From: Fen-999 sp041480065
GTDB taxonomy: Bacteria > Pseudomonadota > Gammaproteobacteria > Burkholderiales > Rhodocyclaceae
NCBI GenBank assembly: GCA_041480065.1
Contig: JBGOZF010000019.1
Location: forward strand, 1-64,000
Length of the DNA: 64,000 nt
Direction: 5' to 3'
The notes below the pieces were generated by a model. That model worked only from the letters and a program-made list of their open reading frames with translations. It searched no databases and was not told the origin of the DNA. The first letter of the stretch is position 1; every line of letters starts with the position of its first letter. Shown here in pieces: positions 16,104-24,250 of the stretch. Both the position numbers and the translations under genes were made by a program.

Positions 16104-16460
16104 TATGCGATCTGTCGCGGATTGTCAACCCATCAATGCGTGTGGCATGAACTGACAACATCTGTGCCGTACCGTTCCAGCCTGAAACCCAATCCCCGCA
16201 CGACCGCTGGCGCCAGCGTTGATTTCCTGATGTCATCAATGCTGTCACTTGCCATTGGACATAATAGAACCAGACCAAATATGCAGAAATGTGCTGCTTT
16301 TTCGGCCGCCAATGGCATAATTGGCCAAAGACACATGAATACGCGATTCGGCGGCCGCCAAGGAGATCTTGCGGCAACCCAGCCGAACCTTTCCGCCCTG
16401 ACAGAGACACCGCCCACGGCGGCGGGCAATCAACACCTCAAACTCACGACGGACCTCGGC

Positions 16461-18134
16461 ATGACGCTCGATAGGGACGGCTCGGCTCTGTCTGCATCGC
16501 TCACAATCGGGCGGCGACCGCGCGGCATCCCGTTACTTGCCGCTGCCATCTTCTGCACCATGGCTGCGGCGCCTTGCGTTTGGGGCGACAACCTGCCCTC
16601 ACGCGACGATGGCGGCTTCGTACTTCCGGCGGTACCCCAGTCGGCACCCTTCGGGGCCGGCACCGGCGCGACGGTATTCGTATCCGGCATCGAGTTCGAA
16701 GGCAACAAGGTGTTCACGGATGCCGAGCTTGGCGCCATTGCGGCGCCGTTCGTCAATCGCGAACTGCGCGTTGCCGACATCGAAGAACTGCGCCAGCGGC
16801 TGACGCAGCACTATGTGGACAAGGGTCACGTGAACTCCGGGGCAGTGATTCCTGCCGACGCCTACCGCGACGGCATCCTGCACGTGCAGATCATCGAAGG
16901 GCGAATCTCCGAAGTGCGCCTGCGCGGCATGGATGGCCTCAAGGATGAGTACCTGACTTCGCGCCTGGGCGCCGATGGCGAAACCCTGAACGTCAACATC
17001 CTCCAGGAACGAATTCGCCTGCTGCTGGCCGATCCGCTGTTCGATCGCATCAACGCCCGCATCGTGCCAGGCGCCACGCTCGGCAGCGCCGTCGCTGAGA
17101 TTGATGTCGGTCGCGCACCGGTGTTACACGCCCAGGTGTTCGCCAACAACTACCTGTCGCCGTCGCTGGGTTCCGGCCTGCTGGGCATCAACGGCGTGCT
17201 GAGAAACGCCACTGGCTGGGGAGACGCGATCGAGGCTACCGCGCAGTCGAACGGCCATACCGATCACTACGATCTGGCCTGGGCCGTGCCGCTCCTGGCC
17301 GGGCCGACGGTACTCGACATCCGCGTCGCCAGCGGCGCCTCCGCGGTAGTCGAGGAGCCTTTCAGTCAATTGAACATCAAGAGCCAGGTCAGCAGCCGGC
17401 AGATCGGCATCAGTCATCCGCTCTTCGTCGACACGCGCCGTCAGTTGGGCCTCGGCGTCACCTTCAGTGAGCGCGAGAGCCGGACGACGCTGGACGGCGA
17501 GCCCTTCTCGTTCACTCCGGGCGAGGTGGACGGCAAGACCAGGGTACGCGACTGGAGCTTCTACCAGGATTACGTGCAGCGTTTCGACCGCCACGTGCTG
17601 GCCTTCCGCTCGACCTTCATCTGGGGCCGCAACAACCTTTCGGAGTCGTCTCTGCCCGACCAGCCGGCGCGCAACTACCGCCTGTGGGTCGGCCAGATCC
17701 AGACGCAATCGAATCTCACCGAGTCGGGCTTGCAGTTGATTCTGCGCGCCAACATCCAGCACAGCCCGGATCGCCTGGTGCCGCTGGAACGGCTGGGCAT
17801 CGGCGGCCGCTACACCGTGCGCGGCTACCGTGAGAACCAGCTAGTGCGCGACAACGGCTACATCCTCAACGCCGAACTCGTATATCCGCTGCTGCGCGAC
17901 GAAGGCGCAAGGCGCCAGTTCGCGGTGGTTCCTTTTCTCGACCTGGGGCGCGGCGCCAACCAGAACGAGCCGGGCGAACGCCTCGCCTCGCTGGGCGTCG
18001 GTTTCCAGGGACGCTGGGGCGGCCTGGAGGGCGAACTGTTCCTCGCCAAGCGGCTGAAGACACCATCGGTGGAGACCCACGGCAACCCTCAGGACCGCGG
18101 CATTCATATGCAGGTGCGCTATGCCTTCCTTTGA
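16461..18134 (+). CDS. Two-partner secretion transporter (FhaC/ShlB family)
   Basis: A 557-residue outer-membrane transporter that exports the FHA-type partner encoded two genes downstream. Order: signal peptide (hydrophobic LLAAAIFCTMAAAPCVWG), a POTRA_2 domain (FVSGIEFEGNKVFTDAE onward), a second POTRA, then a 16-strand barrel with the conserved loop-6 motif VRGY. The C-terminus ends in Phe-Leu, as for barrel-assembly signals. The start is uncertain: 16461 gives a plausible signal peptide with a long n-region, 16335 is another in-frame ATG, and neither has a strong ribosome site. It overlaps the CHAT gene by 14 bases, so secretion and CHAT proteins are co-translated. Confidence 0.92.
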   Translation: MTLDRDGSALSASLTIGRRPRGIPLLAAAIFCTMAAAPCVWGDNLPSRDDGGFVLPAVPQSAPFGAGTGATVFVSGIEFEGNKVFTDAELGAIAAPFVNRELRVADIEELRQRLTQHYVDKGHVNSGAVIPADAYRDGILHVQIIEGRISEVRLRGMDGLKDEYLTSRLGADGETLNVNILQERIRLLLADPLFDRINARIVPGATLGSAVAEIDVGRAPVLHAQVFANNYLSPSLGSGLLGINGVLRNATGWGDAIEATAQSNGHTDHYDLAWAVPLLAGPTVLDIRVASGASAVVEEPFSQLNIKSQVSSRQIGISHPLFVDTRRQLGLGVTFSERESRTTLDGEPFSFTPGEVDGKTRVRDWSFYQDYVQRFDRHVLAFRSTFIWGRNNLSESSLPDQPARNYRLWVGQIQTQSNLTESGLQLILRANIQHSPDRLVPLERLGIGGRYTVRGYRENQLVRDNGYILNAELVYPLLRDEGARRQFAVVPFLDLGRGANQNEPGERLASLGVGFQGRWGGLEGELFLAKRLKTPSVETHGNPQDRGIHMQVRYAFL

Positions 18135-20082
18135 TCTTCTGCGGGCAATAGTCGTCGGCACTTTCCTCCTTGCCGCGCCCATGTTGCCGCTCGCGGCGAC
18201 GACGGATGCACCGCCCGACGATGGCGCCGCTTTCTTGCGCGCGGAACTGAAGGCACTGCATTCACCCGACGCCCCGAAACCACTGCCACGCGCCGCCGCC
18301 GCGGTACGCCAGGCGCGGCAGCTGCCGCTGGCGCCAAACGAACGCGCTTCGCTGCTGCTGCGTGCCGGCTCGCTGGCCGGCAAACTCGGCACCCCCGGCC
18401 TGCGCATCGCCTTCGATGCGCTCGACGAAGCCAGATCGCTCGCCGAGACGGTCGGCGACGAGCGCCTGATGGCGGAGGCCTACGACGGCCTCAGCGATCT
18501 CTACGAGAAACAACGACGCAACGACGAAGCACTGCAACTCGCCGAGACGGGCGTGCTGCACGCGCAGCGCATCAACGGCCACGACCTGCTGATGCGCCTG
18601 GAGTGGCGGCTCGGACGCCTGTTCGAGGCACAGGGCCGCAATGACCTGGCGCTCGCGGCACTGCGACGTGCGGTTCGGCACATCGAAGCCATCCGCGCCG
18701 ACATCCCGATCCGCTATCAGGACGGCCGCTCATCGTTCCGCGAAACCCTCGAACCGATCTACCTGGCGCTGGCCGATCTGCTGTTGCGGCAGTCGCGCGT
18801 CGGCACCGGCGACACCCGCCCCGCCCTGCTGCGCCAGGCGCGCAATACCGTCGAGTTGATCAAGCAGACCGAACTGGAGGATTACTTCCGCGACCGCTGC
18901 ACGGTGGACTCGGCCCGGCCTGCCGTCGCCGCCGGACCATCGGCCTCGACGGCGATCTACTACCCGATCGTGCTGCCCGATCGCCTGGAGCTGCTCGTCG
19001 AAAGCGATCACGGTTTCGAGCAGCGAACCGTCAACGTGACGGCCGCCCAGCTTCACAAGACCATCGCCAATTTCATTGCCGCCCTGCGTTCGGCCGGCCC
19101 CTATCGCGCCGATGCCGAGCGGCTCTACGGCTGGCTGATCGCGCCGATAGACGACTTGCTGAAACAGCGGCACGTCGACACGCTGGTCGCCGTGCCCGAT
19201 GGTGCCCTGCGCCTGGTGCCGCTGGCCGCACTGCACGACGGCAGCCACTTCCTCGCCGAGCGCCTCACGATTACCACCGTACCCGGGCTCTCTTTCTCCG
19301 GTGGCAATCGGCCATCGACCGCAACACCACGCATCCTGCTCGCCGGCCTGAGTGAGCCCGGCCCCGTTGTCGCAAAGCTGCCGGAATCGGTGGTCAACCA
19401 GATGCCCGAAACCGCCGCCGGCCCGCTCTCGCGCTTCGCGCCGCCGCCGGGATTGCGGTCCCTGACCGAGGCCACCCAGTCCGTAGCGACGCCGTTCCCC
19501 GAGCCTGCCGGCGAACACGAACGGAAGCTTCGTGCCGCACTGGCGTTGCCGGGCGTCAAGAAGGAAATCCATCAACTCGAAGGTCTGGTGCCCGGCAACG
19601 TACTGCTGGACCAGTCCTTCACGCTGGGCGCCTTCAAGCAGCAACTGGCGGACCACGATTTCTCCATCGTGCATATCGCCTCGCACGGGCTGTTCGGCGC
19701 GAGCATGGACGATACCTTCATCATGACCTACGACGAACTGCTGACGCTCAACGGCTTGCAGGCCCTGATGACGCAAAGGCGCAAGCCGGTCGATCTCATC
19801 ACTCTGAGCGCCTGCCAGACTGCCGAAGGCGACGACCGCGCGCCTCTCGGCTTTGCCGGCGTCGCGATCAAGGCACATGCGAAGACCGCGCTCGGCACAC
19901 TCTGGCCGGTGTCCGACGAGGTCACGCAGACCATGATGTCCTCGTTCTACGGCAATCTCGCCCACGGCGACAAGTCCAAGGCCGGCGCCCTGCGCGCCGC
20001 CCAGCGAACGCTGATCGCCGGAGGCGAATTCGACCATCCGTTCTATTGGGCACCCTTCATCCTGGTGGGAGACTGGCAATGA
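18121..20082 (+). CDS. Exported TPR-CHAT protease-like protein
   Basis: A 653-residue protein with an N-terminal hydrophobic export signal (about 7-26), TPR-like helical repeats (about 60-200) and a C-terminal CHAT domain, a caspase/separase relative. The catalytic dyad is intact: His522 in HIASHG and Cys565 in LSACQTAEG; the family ending HPFYWAPFILVGDW is also present. It is therefore probably an active cysteine protease in the periplasm or outside the cell. It is sandwiched between the secretion transporter and its FHA partner, overlapping both, which suggests that it processes, gates or monitors the exoprotein. Substrate and trigger are unknown. Confidence 0.92.
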   Translation: MPSFDLLRAIVVGTFLLAAPMLPLAATTDAPPDDGAAFLRAELKALHSPDAPKPLPRAAAAVRQARQLPLAPNERASLLLRAGSLAGKLGTPGLRIAFDALDEARSLAETVGDERLMAEAYDGLSDLYEKQRRNDEALQLAETGVLHAQRINGHDLLMRLEWRLGRLFEAQGRNDLALAALRRAVRHIEAIRADIPIRYQDGRSSFRETLEPIYLALADLLLRQSRVGTGDTRPALLRQARNTVELIKQTELEDYFRDRCTVDSARPAVAAGPSASTAIYYPIVLPDRLELLVESDHGFEQRTVNVTAAQLHKTIANFIAALRSAGPYRADAERLYGWLIAPIDDLLKQRHVDTLVAVPDGALRLVPLAALHDGSHFLAERLTITTVPGLSFSGGNRPSTATPRILLAGLSEPGPVVAKLPESVVNQMPETAAGPLSRFAPPPGLRSLTEATQSVATPFPEPAGEHERKLRAALALPGVKKEIHQLEGLVPGNVLLDQSFTLGAFKQQLADHDFSIVHIASHGLFGASMDDTFIMTYDELLTLNGLQALMTQRRKPVDLITLSACQTAEGDDRAPLGFAGVAIKAHAKTALGTLWPVSDEVTQTMMSSFYGNLAHGDKSKAGALRAAQRTLIAGGEFDHPFYWAPFILVGDWQ

Positions 20083-22739
20083 ACATCGCTCGCCGAGCTG
20101 GCGCCGGGCCGCGCCGCGGCCTCGCAGCCGCCATCTGCATCTGGCCAGTGGCGGTATTGGCCGGCGCCATCACCGACGGTTCCGTAGGTCCGGTCCAGAG
20201 CCTGTCGGGGCATTTTGTGGTGCCGCAGACGCTAGGTACGGTCAAGGGCGGCAACCTGTTCCAGAGCTTCGCTTCGTTCGGCATCGCCAGCGGCGAATCG
20301 GCCACCTTCACCACCACCAGCACCTCAATCCGCAACGTCATCTCCCGCGTCACCGGCGGCCAGCCCTCCCCCATCTACGGCCCACTCACCTTGCAGGCCG
20401 CCGTTGGCAGCCGTCCCGACTTCTTCTTCATCAATCCGGCTGGCGTATTGTTCGGCGCCGGCGCGCAGATCGACGTCCCCGGCGGGTTCCACGTCAGCAC
20501 CGCGCAACAACTCAAGTTCGCCGATGGTTTCGTTTGGGATACCGGCAGCCCCACTGTCAGCGGCCTCACCGTCGCGGCTCCGGAGGCATTCGGCTTTCTC
20601 GGTCGCGATGCTGCCGTCCGGTTCACGAATCTGGACGCCGGTGGCGTTGCCGGCGCTTCGCCGTGGATGAACCTGACTGCCGGCAGTTCGCTGACGGTCG
20701 CCGCGGGAACCATCGAGTTCGAGGGCACCTGGCTGTCGCTGCCATCGATGACGATCCAGCTCGCCGCAACCGGCGCCGGTGCCGTTGACGTGCCACTGGC
20801 GCTGTCTGTCGGCGAACTTGCCAAACCCCTGGGGGGAGCAATTCGCCTGAGCAATTCCGCTTTGTCGATGGAAGCCCCCGGCGTCGTGGCGCTGCGGGGC
20901 AATTCCATCGATCTGTGGCAGTCCTGGATCGGACTGACCAACTACGGCCTTCCGGCTGACGGTGGTCCAGGAGCCATCTACCTGCGCGCCGCCGGAGACC
21001 TCTCGATCAGACAGAGCTCGATTAGTTCTGAAACCTATTGCGACGTGCCCGGGGCCTTGATCTCCGTAACTGCCGGCACCCTAAGTCTGGACGGCGTGGG
21101 TGGCTTGGTAAGTAGCACCCAGATGGGCAAGGGCACTGCGGGCGCAATCCACGTCGACGTCAGGGGCGCGATGCGATTGGCCAACCGCGCCGTTATCGAC
21201 AGCACTAGCTATCTGGCCGACGGTGACGCCGGGCCGGTTCGTGTCAGCGCCGGTTCGCTGGCGATCGATGGCGATGGTAGTGCAATCAGGAGCGTAGCCT
21301 ATTTCTCGGGCGGCAGTGCCGGAACCGTAACTGTGGCAGTCGACAACGACGTGGCGCTGACCAATGGCGGCGGGATTTCGTCGGTGGCCATAGGCGGCCG
21401 CGGCAGCGGGGCCGTCACGGTAACCGTTGGTGGCGCGATGACGCTCAGCAATGGCGCGAATATCGATAGCGACGTGCAGTACTCCACCGGCAATTCCGGG
21501 CCGGTGTCAATCACGGCCGACTCGCTCAGGATCGACGGCGCCGGCATCCCCGACACCTTTGCTGGAATCGACAGCAGCACGCTCGAGAGCACCGGCAATG
21601 CGGGGCCGATCGACGTCCACATCAAGCACGCAGTCAGCCTAGTCAATGGCGGCAGAATTCAGTCCGGCACCTTGAATGGCGGCGATGCCGGTACCATCGT
21701 CGTCAATGCGCAGGAATTGACTATCGTCGGCTCGCCCGAAGTCGCCACCGCGATCACCACCAACACGGCGTCCGGCAACGGCGACGCCGGCGCCGTCACG
21801 GTCATCGCCGATCGAGTCTTCATAGCGCAGGCGGGGCAGATCGCGTCGTCAACGGGTTCGAACGGCGCCGGCGGCGCGGTAACCCTGCGCGTAGGGACGA
21901 TGACAATCGACGGCAGCGGCTTTGACGGCGGCACTGGCGTAACCGCGAGCGCAATGGCGGGTTCGTCCGGCCAGACCGGTCAACTGACCGTAAGCGCCAC
22001 CGGACCCGTCACCCTGCGCAATCGGGGTACTCTCCGTGTCCGCAACGACGCAACGGTAGCCGACCCGGCGGCACTGCATCCGACCACGTTGAGCGTCAGC
22101 GCCGCCAGTCTCTTGCTCGACAACGCCGAGATCTCCGCGGCCTCCACACACAACGGGAGCGCGAGCAACATCGACATCACCACTGGCGACCGCCTCACAC
22201 TCAAGTCGAGCAGCATTCGCACCTCCGCCGTCGATGGCGACGGCGGCAGCATCCGCCTGGCCGGCAACCTGATCCGGCTCACCAATTCGCTGGTGACGAC
22301 TTCCGTCGAGGGGCAGACCAACGGCAACGGCGGCAACATCGACATCACCGGCAACGCCCTGGTGCTGAAATCCGGTTTCATCCAGGCCAACACGCTGGCG
22401 CCGCTGGCGCGCGGCGGCAACATCAACATCAACACCCGGCTGCTGATTCCAGAAGGCGGCAGGCTCGTGCTCGGCGGCGCCCGCGTCCCCTTCGGTTCCG
22501 GCTATGCGGGCCTCAACGTCATCCAGGCGGCGGCGCCGGACGGCATTGGCGGCGATCTCCAGATCACCACGCCCGAATTGAATCTTGCCGGCACGCTCTC
22601 GGGTCTTGCCACGCCCGTGCTCGACTTCGGCCCAATGGCACGCGACCAGTGCCGGACGGGCGCCGGCAGCTCGTTCACGCTGATGGGCAGCGGCGCGCTG
22701 CCGGCATCGGTAGCCGACCTGGGCTTGTTCGGGCAGTAG
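20079..22739 (+). CDS. Filamentous haemagglutinin-like exoprotein (TpsA)
   Basis: An 886-residue secreted beta-helix protein. The signal peptide is followed by the two-partner secretion domain, with the landmark FFINPAGVLFG (NPxG motif) near residue 125, then many degenerate right-handed beta-helix repeats of the GNAGPIDVH / GDAGTIVVN type to about residue 800. It is much shorter than true adhesins such as FhaB and has no obvious toxin tail. It ends in a region with cysteine and glycine-rich LMGSGALPAS. Its ATG overlaps the CHAT stop (ATGA) and has a GGGAG ribosome site. It is expected to be exported by the FhaC homologue two genes upstream and to act in adhesion or as a matrix component. Confidence 0.92.
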   Translation: MNIARRAGAGPRRGLAAAICIWPVAVLAGAITDGSVGPVQSLSGHFVVPQTLGTVKGGNLFQSFASFGIASGESATFTTTSTSIRNVISRVTGGQPSPIYGPLTLQAAVGSRPDFFFINPAGVLFGAGAQIDVPGGFHVSTAQQLKFADGFVWDTGSPTVSGLTVAAPEAFGFLGRDAAVRFTNLDAGGVAGASPWMNLTAGSSLTVAAGTIEFEGTWLSLPSMTIQLAATGAGAVDVPLALSVGELAKPLGGAIRLSNSALSMEAPGVVALRGNSIDLWQSWIGLTNYGLPADGGPGAIYLRAAGDLSIRQSSISSETYCDVPGALISVTAGTLSLDGVGGLVSSTQMGKGTAGAIHVDVRGAMRLANRAVIDSTSYLADGDAGPVRVSAGSLAIDGDGSAIRSVAYFSGGSAGTVTVAVDNDVALTNGGGISSVAIGGRGSGAVTVTVGGAMTLSNGANIDSDVQYSTGNSGPVSITADSLRIDGAGIPDTFAGIDSSTLESTGNAGPIDVHIKHAVSLVNGGRIQSGTLNGGDAGTIVVNAQELTIVGSPEVATAITTNTASGNGDAGAVTVIADRVFIAQAGQIASSTGSNGAGGAVTLRVGTMTIDGSGFDGGTGVTASAMAGSSGQTGQLTVSATGPVTLRNRGTLRVRNDATVADPAALHPTTLSVSAASLLLDNAEISAASTHNGSASNIDITTGDRLTLKSSSIRTSAVDGDGGSIRLAGNLIRLTNSLVTTSVEGQTNGNGGNIDITGNALVLKSGFIQANTLAPLARGGNININTRLLIPEGGRLVLGGARVPFGSGYAGLNVIQAAAPDGIGGDLQITTPELNLAGTLSGLATPVLDFGPMARDQCRTGAGSSFTLMGSGALPASVADLGLFGQ

Positions 22740-22778
22740 AATGCCGCTCAACGATACTGTCAGCCGGTCGAACCACGC

Positions 22779-23423
22779 TTGAACGCACCCAGCGCCGTCC
22801 AGCTTGCGCCATTGACCGATCCGGCCGTCAGGGAACTTGCCGGCCACGGCATGGTGCGCTCGTTCCGCAAGAACGCCGTCATCATCAACGAGGGCGACGC
22901 GGGTGATTCGCTCTACGTCATCCTTTCCGGCCGGGTGCGTATCTTCCTGACCAACGACGACGGTCGCGAGATGACTCTCGACACGCGCGGTCCGGGCGAC
23001 ATGATCGGCGAGATGTCGCTCGATGGTGGACTGCGTTCAGCATCGGTGATGTGCACCGAACCGTGCACCTTCTCGATCATCGGCAAGACAGCGCTGCGCG
23101 AGGCGATCGCCGCCAATCCGGATTTCGCGCTGCGGATCATTGCCAACCTCATCGGCCGCGTGCGCGAGACCACCGATCTCGTCAAGAACCTCGGGCTGCT
23201 CGACGTCTACGGCCGCGTCGCCGGCCTGCTGCTGAAGCTGGCGGTCGAACGGGACGGCAAGCTGGTGGTGACGGAAAAACTCACGCAACAGGAGATCGCC
23301 GATCGCGTCGGCGCCTCGCGCGACATGGTCAACCGGATCTTCAAGGAATTGACGGCCGGCGGTTACCTGACGGTGGAACACCGCGAGATCGTCATCAACC
23401 GCAAGCCTCCGGCCCACCGGTAG
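22779..23423 (+). CDS. Crp/Fnr-family transcription regulator
   Basis: A 214-residue regulator with a cyclic-nucleotide-binding domain (about 25-140; GDAGDSLYVILSGRVRIF and GDMIGEMSLDGGLRSASV) and a C-terminal Crp helix-turn-helix (LTQQEIADRVGASRDMVNRI). The phosphate-binding-cassette region reads GEMSLDGGLRSASV, close to cAMP-binding members. It starts at a TTG (22779) without a good ribosome site. It lies 39 bases after the FHA gene and converges on a FecR/cyclase pair, so a cyclic nucleotide made by that cyclase is its natural candidate ligand. That link is inference. Confidence 0.9.
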   Translation: MNAPSAVQLAPLTDPAVRELAGHGMVRSFRKNAVIINEGDAGDSLYVILSGRVRIFLTNDDGREMTLDTRGPGDMIGEMSLDGGLRSASVMCTEPCTFSIIGKTALREAIAANPDFALRIIANLIGRVRETTDLVKNLGLLDVYGRVAGLLLKLAVERDGKLVVTEKLTQQEIADRVGASRDMVNRIFKELTAGGYLTVEHREIVINRKPPAHR

Positions 23424-23429
23424 CCAGGA

Positions 23430-24218
23430 TCATTCCTCGCGCAAGGCCTGCTGCGTCAGCAGCAACGCACGCAAATTGCGATCGGCCACGGACTCCTGGT
23501 CGCCAGCCCGATCGAGAGCGGCAGCCGCCTCGCGCGTCGCTGCATCGGCCACAATCAGGTTCGCCCAGCGGTTCGGGCTCAGGCGACCGGCAGCCTGCAC
23601 GCTCCACATCAGGTGCCGGCCCGCGGGCGGCGTCACCTTTGACGGCAATGCCAGTTCGGTTTCCGTCGTCGTGGCTTCGTAAAGCGGCTCGCCGGCGCTA
23701 TCGGTCAGCCTGAAGCGATAGCTGCCCCCGGCTTCGGCGGCGCTCCACCTGAAAACGAGACCGTTGCCCGACATCACCAGCCCCTCGGGCCCAAGCGGCT
23801 GCGGCCGGCCCTGGTTGCCGGCGCCGCGCATGACCACGCCCGCCTGCGTGATATGAACGCGCTGCAACTGGATGTTGCGGAACGCGGCGTTGAGTTGCCT
23901 GCGCACCGGGCTCGCCGCCTCGCCCGCCGCGCGCACTTCATCCCCTCCGACCAAAAATTGTCCGCGCCCGCGCAACTCGAAGGCCGCGCCGCTTGCCGGG
24001 TAGAAGACCGTCGCCCGGGCATCGGCACCGAGCGCCAGCCTGGCGTCGGCCGGCAGGCGCTGCATCAGGGCGACATTGCGGTCGCCGCCGGCGGCGTCTG
24101 AATGAACGCGGATTTCGCCGGCCAGATCTGCCACCAGCGCCACCGGAGTTGGCTCCGCCCTCGCCAGGGCGAAGGCGCCAAGAAGGAACAGCAGGATCGT
24201 CGCGGCGGCACGGGACAT
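23430..24218 (-). CDS. FecR-domain exported protein
   Basis: A 262-residue protein with a signal peptide (ATILLFLLGAFALARA) and a FecR-like domain (about 25-110; ARATVFYPASGAAFELRGRG), followed by a fibronectin-like segment (FRWSAAEAGGSYRFRLTDSAG). Stand-alone FecR proteins of this type sit in the periplasm or on the surface and often accompany CHASE2 cyclases and secreted adhesins. It is transcribed after the cyclase gene, 32 bases downstream, and ends 6 bases from the converging Crp/Fnr gene. No FecI sigma factor is present, so it is not a classical iron-uptake anti-sigma factor. Confidence 0.85.
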   Translation of the reverse strand: MSRAAATILLFLLGAFALARAEPTPVALVADLAGEIRVHSDAAGGDRNVALMQRLPADARLALGADARATVFYPASGAAFELRGRGQFLVGGDEVRAAGEAASPVRRQLNAAFRNIQLQRVHITQAGVVMRGAGNQGRPQPLGPEGLVMSGNGLVFRWSAAEAGGSYRFRLTDSAGEPLYEATTTETELALPSKVTPPAGRHLMWSVQAAGRLSPNRWANLIVADAATREAAAALDRAGDQESVADRNLRALLLTQQALREE

Positions 24219-24250
24219 GAGTCGGGAAAGCTCCTCGTTTGTGGCGGAGT

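Noticed and set aside
16307..16324. GCCAAT-N6-ATTGGC inverted repeat before the secretion locus
   Set aside because: Short arms, no family match, and close to uncertain start codons; not enough to call an operator.
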